This document shows positions 43,013-55,600 of a DNA stretch of 64,000 bases, in pieces; positions within the stretch are counted from its first letter, which is position 1, and each line of letters begins with the position of its first letter. Under the pieces are notes generated by a model, which searched no databases, was not told the DNA's origin, and was given only the letters and a program-made list of their open reading frames with translations. The translations under genes were made by a program, and so were the position numbers. Origin of the DNA: Neodiprion pinetum (Eukaryota; Arthropoda; Insecta; Hymenoptera; Diprionidae); contig NC_060232.1 of the NCBI RefSeq assembly GCF_021155775.2, positions 27,721,922 to 27,785,921 on the forward strand, in the 5' to 3' direction.

Positions 43013-45637
43013 GTATCGTATTTACGTATGTAACTTGACTACAAATTTTTATTCAAAGTAGAGCTGATAGGGTTATTTAGGTATATTTATCAAATACAAA
43101 ATCTGTCACCCAACACAAATTCTTCCTTTTTCGCCACTTTAAATACTCATGTCTAAATAAATCGGTTGATTTGTTAAGTATGCACGTGTTACCGTTCATA
43201 TTTTGACAGGACTTGTCAAAATGACACTCTATGGCGACGTTAATTTACTTCGCTATGTGCGCACCGATACAGTAAATCGGGTTTGGACATAACTTTTGCT
43301 ATCAGCAATTCTTTTAGGTACTGTCGAAAATTTTCAAACTTACGACTCATTTTTAACTAGAACAATTTGTTTTGCAAACGTACCTTCAGGCAGCCTTGTA
43401 CAGTCAAGGCTAACAGTGTAATAGAGCCAATGATATATTTTTTATAAACATTTGATATATTTTAAACGTTATTTTATAATATCGTATTATTATGTATATT
43501 TTACCCTCTAACCATATTTTTATGGTTTCATTTAAACTACGTTTTACGGGGGAATGATTTATATCATTTCACCATTCTGTATTATTTCGTTCTTACGTGT
43601 AAGCAATCAACACAAATATTTTGCCGTGTTACATGATAAAATGTGTATATTCAATTTCGTGAAATAAAGTTATTTGTTGAACCTAATCTAATATCCCTTC
43701 ATGCTTGTGAGGAATTATCACCTGTTAAATTAAAGAAAGAGTGTAATGCGGGGTAACGCAAGTGGAAAAACGTATGTCAACTATGTTCCCGGACACTAAT
43801 TTTCACAATTTATTGCAATACAGATTTTGAAATAATTGAAGGAGCTATACTTATTTTCGTGTTCGTGTAAACACTAAAGTTGGCAGAAATTCCGCATGAA
43901 TTTTCAGAATCCAAACGCTTCCAACTCCTGATTCATAGCAAATGTACGGGTTTGCACGATGGAATTTCTATCCATAACTTGAAGTGTAAATTACACATCA
44001 GTTCAGCCGCAGTACGATCCTTTGTATGTTGCAACCTAATTACGTAATACAATTTCCCTTTCGATGTAGATGTAATACTTTCACGATCGAAACCGAAATT
44101 GATCTGTGTTACTTCTACAGGAGCCTTCACTTGTTATTGAAATGTTCGAATGCAGACTTACGATGTGTGAAATAAGCAGAGGTTCTAGAATCCACAGACG
44201 ATTCGTATTAACTTGGGTTGTTTCTGTGTCCAGGTATTCAATTGATCTTTATTCGAAAGTTAACTGTGGCTATTGAAAATATACAAACTAGGGTGTGTGT
44301 TTAATGCGTGTTTACGAGCTACACGATTAACGATACTGTGGAGCATTGTATTGAAAGCCAAAATTAGCTTGTTCAAAAGCCCTCGTCCACAGAAATCAGG
44401 TCATTAGAATCGAAATTCAGTCTTTCATCTACATACAACGGAAAGATACGTATAAATGTAAAAGTAGAGTTTACAACTTCATTAAGCGCCTCCAGTTCAT
44501 GGACCTTTGTGACTCGGAATATCTTACTATATTTTAAATCGAGAATATGTGATATTTACGTATATAAATTAGTTCTGAGTGGGGCTGGATTTGTCAAAGA
44601 GAATGAATTCGCGTAACTTCGACTCGCAGTTTGATGATGATATGTATTGGCATACAAAGAAAATCGGGTACACAGAGCTCAGTTTCTGGTATCTGCAGTT
44701 GTTCAACCGTTTCTGTAATTTGTCGCGTAAATAATTTTGGGCTCTTCGCATTCAGTTTAAATTACGATAAGACGTCTACGTAATTTGTTAATTATTCATT
44801 TAGCTTAATACAGAGATATTTAGTAATTCTTCACGATTGGTAAATTGATTATTATTTGATATGGTGTCATCTGTGATTTACGAGCTAAAGCTTGACCATT
44901 TTTAAGTGGCCGAGAATGAGTCACGACATTCATTTCAACAGCAAATGTAGTGTATGAGCATAGATGAGACTTCAGATATCGAATCGATTGAATATTACAT
45001 CAGATTGCTTAGAAGAAGTTTATAACAGTTCGAGCTTACGAAACGAAATAACATTTTCTCCACGTAGCAAATGGTTTTCATTCGCATTTTCGATAATTCT
45101 TTTTTAATATCATTGTAATGCCGATAGCAATTTTACAAGCCGCCTGAGAAAAGCTACCGGATATGTAATTTGCGACGGCTGCTAAACTTTTGATAATTTG
45201 AGTTCGTTTTCCAATTTTGCGTACTCGCTCCAACGCGTTACTCCATCTGACTAAAATTACTTCCAGAATATTTGCAAATGTACGTACATATAGGTACGTC
45301 TAATGTCATCTACCGTTCTGCGGAAAGTCCGTGGGAATTGTACCCTCGATTAAGAAGACGATATTGGTGTAAGAAATGGAATAAGACGTTGGACGAACCG
45401 CGTCACTTAACGAAATGAAAAGTAAAGTACACGCAAGAAATTCTCTACACAGACGAGTCGAGCTTTCCGGGGAAACAATGTTCGCGCATTTATATTATTA
45501 CTTTTTTAAATTATATAATCTTTACTTCATATGTATAACTACCCAATAAATCTCCATTAATCGCGTTCAAGATGACTTCGAATTTTTAATCCGTCAATGG
45601 AAAACGGATATTGCTTATATGTACAGTCAAGAGTGAT
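43013..45637. other. Intergenic sequence without recognised features
   Basis: Unique AT-rich DNA. Open frames are short and overlap on both strands. I find no exon, RNA gene or long repeat. Confidence 0.5.
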
Positions 45638-45789
45638 CAGTGTTGTAAAGTATCTAGGTACAAGTACCTTTTTTGTTCATAGGTACATTTGTCAGTACCT
45701 ATACCTGTATCTAGATAATTTTCTTAGCAAGTACCTTGTACTTCAGGAGTATCTGCACCTACTTATAGGTAAAATGTAAGGTACTTTAT

Positions 45790-45990
45790 TTGCGTAAAAA
45801 TTTCCCAGTAGAACGTGTGTTCAGTGCTGGAAGGCAAATATTAACTTTACCAGGAAATACATTATCTGACGACATTTTCGAATGTCTACATTTTCTTAAA
45901 CATGATAACTTGCATAAGCCGTATAAGTGGAGTACTGTACAAGTGTATAACTTTTTCATATCACTCTTACGCACGGAGAAAATAAAATAG
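45790..45990 (+). pseudogene. hAT transposase C-terminal dimerisation-domain remnant
   Basis: About 65 codons, ending in TAG at 45988-45990, include FPVERVFSAGRQI, TLSDDIFECLHFLKHDNL, the recognisable pattern of the hAT C-terminal dimerisation region (SERVFS-type Arg-Val-Phe-Ser, then a Leu-Ser and a hydrophobic LxFLK motif). It has no ATG start and lacks the BED zinc finger and catalytic DDE domains, which would need some 500 more residues. The frame itself is unbroken, so the deletion may predate much decay. Confidence 0.8.
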
Positions 45991-45997
45991 CAGATTC

Positions 45998-46203
45998 TAC
46001 TCAAAACTGCAGGAAAAGAGGCACACACCAGGTTTTTTGGTAAAATATACGTCGCAAAATGCATAGTTTACTTAAAGATCATCGCAAACCACTGTGGGCA
46101 GACTAAAATCTGCTAAATTTTTGTAGTAAAAAATACAGTTGACATTTGTATTTTTCATGAAAAACCCTCGCGTGTCCCTCTTTTCCTGCGGTTTTGAGTA
46201 AAG
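45998..46203. mobile_element. MITE nested in the hAT element, TA target
   Basis: Ends are TA|CTCAAAACTGCAGGAAAAG on the left and, on the minus strand, TA|CTCAAAACCGCAGGAAAAG on the right, continuing as an imperfect inverted repeat of about 40 bp. The roughly 205-bp element has no ORF. A TA flank on both sides fits a Tc1/mariner-type MITE. It lies directly after the hAT stop codon, so it inserted into the older hAT copy. Confidence 0.65.
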
Positions 46204-46320
46204 CCTGTTCTTTCATCCTCTCCATGCACTTACGTAAATAAAGTACCGAAGTACCTGTATACAGACAAATCTTCAGCACCTGGACCTGTACCGGTACTAG
46301 TTTTAAAGTACTTTTTACAA

Positions 46321-49088
46321 ATTATTATCGGATTTGAAAATTTCGTAATCCATCGTTTTTGAAGATTCACTTTTAAAGTAAAATATAAGATAAACAGTAT
46401 TGATATTGACAAACGACAATTAAGAGTGCTTTATTTCCATGCGGCAAGTGAATATTTGGCATGGTACATAACGTCGTTGGTTATCTATTCCAAAGTTTCA
46501 CTTCGTCTGAAAACGAGCTCATAGTTTGTTATTATTGTTGTTATGCGACCACAAGATTTGCCCCTGGTTTGTTCGCCAGGATGAAGTTTGAATATTTAAC
46601 CAATGTACCAAAGACTATGTCTATCCTTTACACTCCCGCATATATTTATATATAATATACACATATGTAACATATAGCTTATAAACGAACCGTTTACTGA
46701 GCGTATCGGTGCAAGACCGTCTTCGGCGCCGGTGTGAATTGAAGATACGTGTGGCTCATTCCGAAGTAGAATACTCAGTAATTCGAGTTATCACGTCTCG
46801 CGATCCTCGGGAACTCCGGCGACTCGGACTAATGTTTTCGTTACGTCACGTTCTCGACTACACCCGCATACGTGTACATCAGAAATGAAAGCTCCCGGTG
46901 CTCTCTCGGACCCGCAGTGTGCCACAGCTTTGATGAAATTCCCAAACGTCTTGTAGCTTCCACTCCTCGATCATGCTCCATCATTCTTTCTGACCTTCTT
47001 TATCTTATACCTGTTTTCTCGTATAATCTTTACTCCTTCCTCTGCTGCCGGCTGGTACAAGTTGTGTCCGAGCTGGCGTTTCGGATTTATTTGACCTGAA
47101 AATCTTGGAAGATATTTTCGGCTAAGCTAGGACTGTGGCAGTGGAACTCTCCATGCGGCGCTTATCGTCGAATTCTTTTCGACGCTGTCCTGTTGAGGGG
47201 GCAAGGAAGTGTAACTCTTTACTGAACCGGAAATACAGCCTGAATGCTTGTTAATGTCGCATGACGATGCTTAGAAATTGACGTTTACGGTTCTCGAAAC
47301 TCCCGCAGGCTCTAAACAATAGTCTTGTGGATCTACAAGTGTACGAGCTCTATACAGTTATACGACAATGCGATAGTCCACTCAACTATCTCTGCTTTTC
47401 TGACACTGACGTTGAGCACGGTCCATCTATTGACCGAATTGTACACACGAATTTCCAGATTGCGATATACGCTCAACCGAGAGGCGGAAAACCGGTGCTG
47501 TGTTGCTGTTTGCGGAACTACGTTGGATCGTTATTGATTTTGCAATTTAAAATGCACTGAGTAATCACGCCTGAGTCCTGTACATATATACCCAGATGTA
47601 AATTGTTCCCAGGAAAACGATATCGTTTATTAATTATTTGAGTTTGTAACTTGGAGTGCCTGAGAGACCCTTCTGCGAGTATATTCGGGTATAATTATGA
47701 TCCAACGGGAACTGGCACCATACCTACTGACTCCGATCTCTTTCGACGTAGTTGTGGAGATGAGCTGGATGGGGATGCTGCAGGGAGACGCGAACTCGAA
47801 ATTTGATTCATTCGTGATTTGCAATGCAGCGCGGAATTCTCTGTGCTTGTCCTGCCTAAGTAGTGCAGGCTGCAAGCTGCATTCAGGTATAGAGCCATGT
47901 GGTACATGCATTGGTATATATGTATGTATTACATACCTGCGCTTGTGGGTTGGGGTGGTGGGGCTGTAAAAACGTGTAAGCTAGTGAATTAGGATTCTAT
48001 GAGATGCTAATGAAGTCTTTACATTCTGCCAGCGTCTTCACTCGAAGCTTGTAAATTAGGACGGAGGGAAAACTCTACTTTTGATTACCTTAGCATAGCG
48101 GAAGGAGAATGATAATAATTAGATATGAAACGGCGAAAACATGGCTATATACGTATCTTTGACTTGTATAAGTAATTTTATACGCGCGTATAGTAATGGC
48201 TTATTGTCAACGGTTCCTGGAACGGAAGTACCGATGGCATGATAATGAATTCCAATTCCAGCCAAATCTCTTACTCACTGTAAATAAATAAATATTGTTA
48301 TTCACCGTTTGAGTTTGACTAACTTTACGCCGCCGACATTTGCAGCTCCCGCGATGCGAGCAGCGCTGCGAGAAAATCACGTTTCAAAGTTCACTTCGCG
48401 TAGATCTTCTCCAATCTTATCCCATCCAATACTCTACATGGTTCTCTCGTTCCCGATATACTTATTTAACGGGAATGTTAAAGAAATCCCCTTGAGCCGT
48501 TCCACTCGGTTATGACCAGTTATATTACGCCGGTAAAAACCACGTTATAGGCAGCAACCGCCTAGCTAGTCACGGTCAGGTGACGTCATCGGTAACGACA
48601 CCCAATCAAGTTACCAACAGCCATGCCGGATATTATGGAATCATAATTATGTCTCATCCCAAGCCCTTCCCAGACGTTGGGTGGTAGTGGATCCTCCATG
48701 CAGTCTCGCCTACGAACATGTGCCTACATATACCTAGTGGGTATTATGCAGTATATATTGAGATCGATCATACCCTCGATACTGTTGAGATTAGCGAGGG
48801 GTAAGAACAATCCTCATGTCGGGCGTCGTCTCCTGAAAATGCGAAGAGAATGTACTGATATGAGGAATGGTGTGGATAAATAATACAGCGGAAATGCCAT
48901 AAGAGTTGAAGAGTTCCTTTTACGGCAAGAGGCCGAGAGGTGATATCCTGTTTCTCATATAACTTACGTTGCGTTATTACCTGCTTACCTGCAGCATAAG
49001 CAGAGCGAATGTGCAGTTCTTTATCCATTTTCTAGGTACATATGCAAACCGAACTGAATTGATTTGCGTTTGAGATACACCCTGTTCG
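46321..49088. other. Unique non-coding sequence, moderately GC-richer
   Basis: No convincing gene. A minus-strand frame of 93 codons at 47630-47911 and its plus-strand mirror were examined and matched no family. CpG-rich patches (about 46690-46860 and 47690-47900) could be regulatory. Confidence 0.4.
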
Positions 49089-49108
49089 CCCCCCCCCCCC
49101 CCCCCCCC
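49089..49108 (+). repeat. Homopolymer run of 20 C
   Basis: An uninterrupted C20 tract. Such runs are prone to length errors in sequencing and to G-quadruplex formation on the opposite strand. A comparable G16 run lies at 101-116. Confidence 0.95.
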
Positions 49109-52100
49109 GCCTCAAAGTTAATTGCAGGATTCAAAGTTCTCACGTTTTCCTGCTGAAAACATTAAGAGCAAGACTTTTCATGTATACTTATTATTATCGA
49201 ATTTCTATATAAATGGAAAATATGAGATCAGTGTCAGTTTATACCCGTCGCTACTCGTCAAGGATCTGCGCCGATAGCCCATCCGTGAAACCACTAATTT
49301 GACTAAATAATGGATTATTTCAACAATTTTAATGGGCAAGACGTGTGTGTGGGTCGAGGAAGGCGTATCAAGCGAGGCTTTCAGCGATATTGCAATTTAT
49401 ATTTGGCCAGCAGCGGGATTGGAAGCAGCAACGGATATTACGAGCTGGTATGGGCACGTCAAAGAAGCTAAAGACTGCGGAGTAATTTCGTCCATAAAGT
49501 TCACGAGTATTCGTAAACTCCTAAACGTTAAGAGAATAAGTGGACGCGTGTACCTACGTACATAAATGCTCCGCCCGGTCGCCCAGGGGCGGGATGTGAT
49601 TGCTTATTTTTTTTTTTTTTTTCGGCGATGCAAGGGACGAAAAGAAATATACTATATCGAAGGATCATGCGTCTCGGGTGTCTGCGTCAGGATCGTTATC
49701 GAAATCTGAGTTGGAGAGTAGAAGTTTTAAACGCTAGGTTCGTGTTATCGTGCCAACCAATCTGAGATAGATTCGTTGGTAAGTTTTGTGCAACAAAAAA
49801 GAGTAGTAATTTCAAAACCGCGAGCGCACGAAACTTGGCGGTTAACCTCAGGCGGCGTGGAAATGAGACTAGTAGAAACTGCTCGCCTTGTCGTTATGTA
49901 AATTCACCATTTTCACTCGTCCGATTGTCCATGCGCCCCGCAAAGTCGCGCGGTAGGAGATGGTTTGATAAAAATACTTTTAAAACCCCATGTACAAGCG
50001 AATCTTCATATTACACCATGCACCGTACCGAAGGGGGAGAAAATACAATTTAAATATTAGACAAGAATCACGAAGTAGTTCTAAAGTCTTAAGAGTTAGT
50101 AGACGACTTTTATAAGAGTACCTACTGCCACATTCGCCAGTTATTGTTCCAAGTTTCCTGCGTCACCAGACCGCGTTAGATGATACGTGCATCAAATATT
50201 TAAGTCGATAATGATTCGTGCGACATTGCAGAAGGAACATTTTCTCTATAAAGTGAATTGCCTCGCTTCTAGAAAAATGGCGCGGAAGTCGGATAGCTGC
50301 GAAGTTGAGTGGATGTGCATAAAGTATTCAGAGTGTTACCCGCGCGTATTATGTCTTGGACTACATACAGTAGTCTATGTATACATACAGAAAGTATACG
50401 TACGTGTACAGATGTATACCTGCCGACCACCACCCACGTAGACGTGGAGCACAAGTCAGGTGGACGCAAAGTAGCGACGACCAATTAACATAGAGACAAC
50501 GGGGTCTGCATATTCATTTATTCAAATGACCACCCCTGTATCCCAGTTCAGTTTGCAGGCATCTAGGTGCCCTTAGGGCGGCGGTCTGGAAAGTAGACAA
50601 GTGAAAGCCTCCTGCCAAACTAAAACGTGCAAGGGAAAACAGGGAATTGCACAAATTACAAATTCCAGTTACTCTTTGCGAGGGTGGCTGCGGGACAAAG
50701 TGGGTAATATACCGGCTGCCGGGCGTGTCGTTTGAGGAAAGTATAACGCGATGAGGTTCTCTTTGAGAGTACAATTGCCAATTGTTATCTGCAATCAAGT
50801 GTTGGCACAGAATGAGCGCCCTGCCTCGTTTTCCCTCGTCTCACCCAGCTTTGTTTTATTGTATTGTTAATACGTGTGCTTCGAGGTAACGACATACGGT
50901 AATCGGCGTTATTAGTCAGGGCTCGGGACTGCCTCGACGTTAACACGATGACCATAATCCTGCTCTTGGACCGTGCAGCTGAACTCACTGAATCATTGAG
51001 GCGGCGCGGAAATCTACCGGCGATAATAAAGTTTCACAATCGATTCCGCACCCTGACGGGACGCGCACGCTTCGATGATTCCTGCACGGCAACTCCGGTT
51101 GTGCAAACGGTTTAGGATAAGCGAGAACCGGTAGACGCCTACCGGTGTTTCTGATAGTCGGTATACGCAAAAGTCTAGACAGTGAAAATTGACTCGACGG
51201 GTTTTTTTAAACTTACGTACGACTATGTAATGTTTTATATTTGTACGTTATCGACCAATGAGCAAGGTGCAATACCAAGACCGTGAAATTGGTACAAATA
51301 AGTGGACGGGGAGAAGAGAAGAGGAAGTGGTTAGGAAATAACGCGAAATTCCTGTTTTTATCTGTTTCTCCCAAGTTTCTCGAGAGGTCGAGGTTCCGGA
51401 ATATTACGAAGAAATGAGAAATGGTAGGCAGCGCGGCGGTATCATTTTATTTTATCTCGTTTAATTATAATTTCCTCCAGACAATATTCCTCTGTCTGTC
51501 CGTTAGTACGTTTGCACAAGGCAATCTTAAGGGCTGCCAGATGAAAAATGTTTTATTTTTCAAGGTTGCTTGAGCTTGATAAATATAAAATGTAATTTAA
51601 AATTACCAATAGAAACAGATACGGTCGTACGTTTTGCGAGCTGTGCTGTTACTTCGAAACAAAGAAACAACAAAGAAACAAAGAAACAATTTACGTAAAA
51701 TATACCTAATTACTTATCTGTTTAACCGAGGAACTGGGTAGTATAGGTATACTGTGGATACTGGGTAGGTTGTCTGGAAGAAATCGTCAAATTTGTCACA
51801 CACTATTTCCAATGCTGTCTGATTTCAATAAATCATACGGAATTCGATTCGTCGAATAAATTACTTACGGATGCTACGTTGTTGCGCCAGATCGATAGAC
51901 ACTTTTGAATCTTTGATTCGTGAGCCCGTGTATAATATGAGGGTTGGCTCGGATGAATCGTCCGAAGGATCAGACTGAGTCTTTGGTAAGAATAGGTATA
52001 TTTGAAAGATAATTATAATAAATAACGGACGATAAGAAAATTAATTGAAACTAGAAGAATAATCGTAGTGTTATACGTGAGTAGCGCTGTATCGGAAGAA

Positions 52101-52249
52101 TCTGAAAAGTAAAGAGACAGTGTTAATTCGTTGTTGATTGAGGAGGTTTGTCCAGAAATATAGACACAAGTTGGGTATTTTCAAAGGTGCGTAGACAACG
52201 TATCAAGAATTGAAGGAAGGGGTACACAGAATGCGTTTCAATATTGTAA
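49109..52249. other. Unique non-coding sequence
   Basis: No recognised gene, RNA or repeat. Patches at about 50400-51150 are GC-richer than the surroundings, with overlapping short frames on both strands that look like chance. Confidence 0.4.
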
Positions 52250-52371
52250 CCGATCAAGTCGATCGGAGAAAATTGCGCGAACTAGGCGCTGCGGACAAGA
52301 TTACACGAACTAGGTGTAATCAAGTCCAGTGAAGGAATTAAACGCTCTTAAGGTTGCACGAACTAGGTGCA
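52250..52371 (+). other. Cluster of four small hairpins, three with the same GAACTAG loop
   Basis: Four inverted repeats lie in 122 bp. H1, 52250-52266: CCGATC-AAGTC-GATCGG. H2, 52275-52289: GCGC-GAACTAG-GCGC. H3, 52299-52321: an 8-bp stem GATTACAC/GTGTAATC around GAACTAG. H4, 52355-52371: TGCAC-GAACTAG-GTGCA. The GAACTAG loop is constant while stem bases change in compensating pairs (GCGC/GCGC, ACAC/GTGT, GCAC/GTGC). ATCAAGTC also occurs twice. An AATAAA follows at 52376-52381. Either a structured RNA or repeated palindromic protein sites would explain this. Confidence 0.6.
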
Positions 52372-52443
52372 GTGAAATAAAAGAGGGTACTCATTGGCAA
52401 CCTGTTATGTAACCAAGATATGGGGTCTTTCGACGACCAAAGC

Positions 52444-52556
52444 TGACGTCAACTCGGCGCTGGTCAGACGAAAAGTGCGCGTCGCTTCGCGGTGGCGCTT
52501 TTATAAGAAGTGGTTGGTCGTATCATCGAACGCTCAGCAGTCGCTCGGTGACGTCA
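52444..52556 (+). promoter_or_regulatory. Promoter-like segment: TATA box flanked by two CRE sites
   Basis: Perfect TGACGTCA octamers lie at 52444-52451 and 52549-52556. Between them is TTTATAAG with the TATAAG core at 52502-52507. An initiator-like TCAG lies at 52534-52537, about 30 bp downstream. An AATAAA follows at 52693-52698, so the order CRE-TATA-initiator-poly(A) signal also suits an LTR. I could not find matching terminal repeats to prove that. Confidence 0.45.
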
Positions 52557-52699
52557 CAATTTTAGGAATAGCGACTGACGGATTCTCTTCTCCCATGCCG
52601 AATTATGCTCTTAGGTGATCATTCGTTCATTGTAGGCGGGAGTGAATTCGACAGTGTAAATTTATACATGCGGAATTTATTAGTTTAATGACAATAAAG

Positions 52700-55600
52700 A
52701 AAGATATAACTGTAGGGTTATTAAACAGCCCACCTCCATGGTTTTACCGCTGCGATTTTACGGGTTCGTCTGTATTTTCGGCCACATTTTCATCGATGGG
52801 TGAACAGACATTTCTATTTTGACTCTAGATAATTGGAAAGTTTTTCTGATCATAATTGACAGCCAGTGTTGAAATTATTTTACAATGAGATAAACATGTG
52901 ACTCTTTATTTCACGCTTTTCATTGTGTTGAATATACCTGTTTTCTAGGTGTCTAAAGGCTTAGAATCTAGATCTTAAGCATCGGAGCGTATATTGGCGA
53001 TTATCAGTCGCTGTAGAATGGCGAAGCAGATATTACGGATCATTAAATTTACGAAGTACCCGGTAGATAACAGCAGCTCAATCTCGAACCAAACACAAAA
53101 CTCGTATCGTCGGTTGCAGTGCAATGGAGAACAAAACCTTGGCCCCCCTTTTCCACCCTATTCTATTCTCTTTCCCGACCAGCCTGCAGGAACAAAATAG
53201 TCGAATACAAACTTAAGCCGGAAGCGAAAACTTTGAATTCAATTTATGGATCTACTAGGTTTTCTGTACAGAAACTGCAGACGAAACCTACCGGCGAGAA
53301 AACTTGCCTTAATTTAAATAACAAAATCGTAATAGAACGTGTAATAATGTTAGCAACTTACTTTCACCGGTACTCCTCCGTTGTTTCTTGATGCATCCTT
53401 TTGACTGCGCCCACGTCCTTTTTTTCATACTTTGCTAATATTTCGAAGTTGGTCATGTGCACGGCTTGATAAACTTTTTTTAACGATCCAAAATCCTTTC
53501 CCGCATGCGATATACTAACGTCGCCAGCTTTGCTTCAATTTTTCTGTAACCCAATTTCGAAACGTGTTGGAAAAGTTTTCACACTTTCCTGGCTGAGAGT
53601 TAATTATTACTCGTTGCAAGTTAGGAGGAGGAAGGGCAGCAAAGTAACGGCCATTTAATAATCACTTGTAAAATTTCGAAACTAGATAATTCATTTTAGC
53701 TAATGATAACAACCGGTGAGTTAACACCCGTCTGTACGTGCTTTACGTTACCGTCTACAGAGCGGTGTTATAATTGAGGCGGGATCCTAGAACTCGGAGA
53801 ATTTCTTCGAATTATTATTCACTTTTATATTTTATCTATCAAATTTATAAATCACGATAAAAATATTCATTTGCCGCCTTTCGTGCATATTTAAGCAATT
53901 AATTATAGCGTCGGGTGTTTATTTGCGAGTTTATCGATGCGTCTGAATTGCAGCCTCGGAGTAAATGAAGTACTGTTTTCATTGTTCCTTTTTCCAATTA
54001 AAAAAAATCCTATTCGTAGGACCGATATTTTTAATTACAGCGATGAAAATGCTAAAAATACCAGTAGCCTGTAGGGTATTACGTGTAGATACCCGTAACG
54101 ATTCAGAAATCCACCGCTCGGCCGATAGTATATGCCCAGGAATGTGAAAAGTGAACCAGAATATACGAGATCAAACTATGGCAAGAAAACAAATGAAATA
54201 TTATCGGTTTTTTTCTATATGGAAATATGTTTTTCGTCATGACATCGATATTTACCAAATTTTCACAGCAGAAAGGAAGCAGGAAAAATGGATTCGTTCT
54301 TTCCCCGAGGACAAACAGTTTTTTCATTCAATTCTGTCATACCCTGGTCAAAATTTTCCCTGAAATGTATTATTATGCAGTTTGATCAGCTGACAAAAAC
54401 ACTCCTGATCGTATTCTGATTCCTGGGAAATAATGGCCACCAACTCTCGGTATTGATTCTGCACGCTAGGTAGTATCGAAATATCATAGATCCCAACGTG
54501 ATCGATTCGTCGTTGAAAAATCAACGCTACAGTCGTGAAATCTCGCGTTATAAAACCGTGGGAATCGGTACAAGTTACGCTCAATTAAGGTGTCGACACA
54601 AATGCCATTTACGGCCATAGCTCGTTTCTTTCGTACACCGACGGTTAGTCTTATAAGCGTCTGTTTTATCTTGAGGACTACGCAGGCTGTCCAATTATAA
54701 TTAATATCTTATCTCAGCTCGGCGATCTTATACTTGGCAAGTTCCAACTCGTCGGTCTTTATAGGCATACCGCGTCTGCTGCAGCACCGTTCAAGAAATT
54801 AGCGAAAGACGGAAGCGAGCGCCTTTGGCGTATGCGAAGTCTGCGGTGTGGGTGATAAAAAGAGCTTTCGCTTGTTATCGTCACAATTTCCTGAGTGAGA
54901 AAAAATTTCCTTCAACCCGACGCCTCACCTTTGAATTTCGCCTATTTATCTGGGTAAAACACGCACGGCGATCCTACAATAAAGGCAAATCCAGGAGCAC
55001 GGGGAACGCGTAAATACGTTAACGCGATTTATTCACGTCCCTCGCTCACTTTCGTCGATCCTATACGGTTCTGCAGCAAGAGCCCGCAAGATCCTTGAAT
55101 CCCCCGGTTGAGGGGTGAATATCGCGTTGCAATAACGCGGTATCCACAGCCAACCTCTTCCGCTCGAGTGTAACTACAAAGGTGCCGAGTTGAACGTATC
55201 CATCATCCCGGCATTGCAGTGTTCGTGGATACTGGCAAGCTGGATAGAGGGCAGAGGCTGCAGCGGGTAGGTACTGCGATGCTAACCAACTGCTATTGAC
55301 ACACTTGCGGTTTGGCTGGCCCTAGATATTGGCATCGGGCTTCGGGGTTGGACATGTTTCGGGTGATCCGACTAACAACCAAAATCCGTACAACGCTCCA
55401 CGCGTGTCGCCGACGATTTTCCGCAGCTTACGGATCATCGCAAGACGAGCCTGTTCGGTGGCAACGAAATGGCTGACACTCCAATATCGCGCCCCGTTTA
55501 ACACCTACGTATATGCCGCTGAATGATAAGGCTTATTTTTTATTCTGCATATAGGTACGATGGGGCAGATTTCCTCCGAGAATCGTGATATACTCCGCGG

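Larger units (their letters stand above)
45638..46320 (+). mobile_element. Decayed, internally deleted hAT-family DNA transposon
   Basis: The left end begins CAGTGTTGTAAAGTATC, in keeping with hAT termini (CAGTG...). The right end read inward on the minus strand is TTGTAAAAAGTAC, lacking the outermost CAGTG-type bases. Both subterminal regions are dense in GTACCT/AGGTAC words, seen in many hAT ends. A remnant of the transposase C-terminus lies inside, and a MITE is nested at about 45998-46203. No 8-bp target duplication is preserved on the right, consistent with end loss. Confidence 0.7.

Noticed and set aside
47630..47911. 93-codon minus-strand frame
   Set aside because: A plus-strand frame of similar size overlaps it and neither resembles a known family; likely chance in a GC-richer patch.
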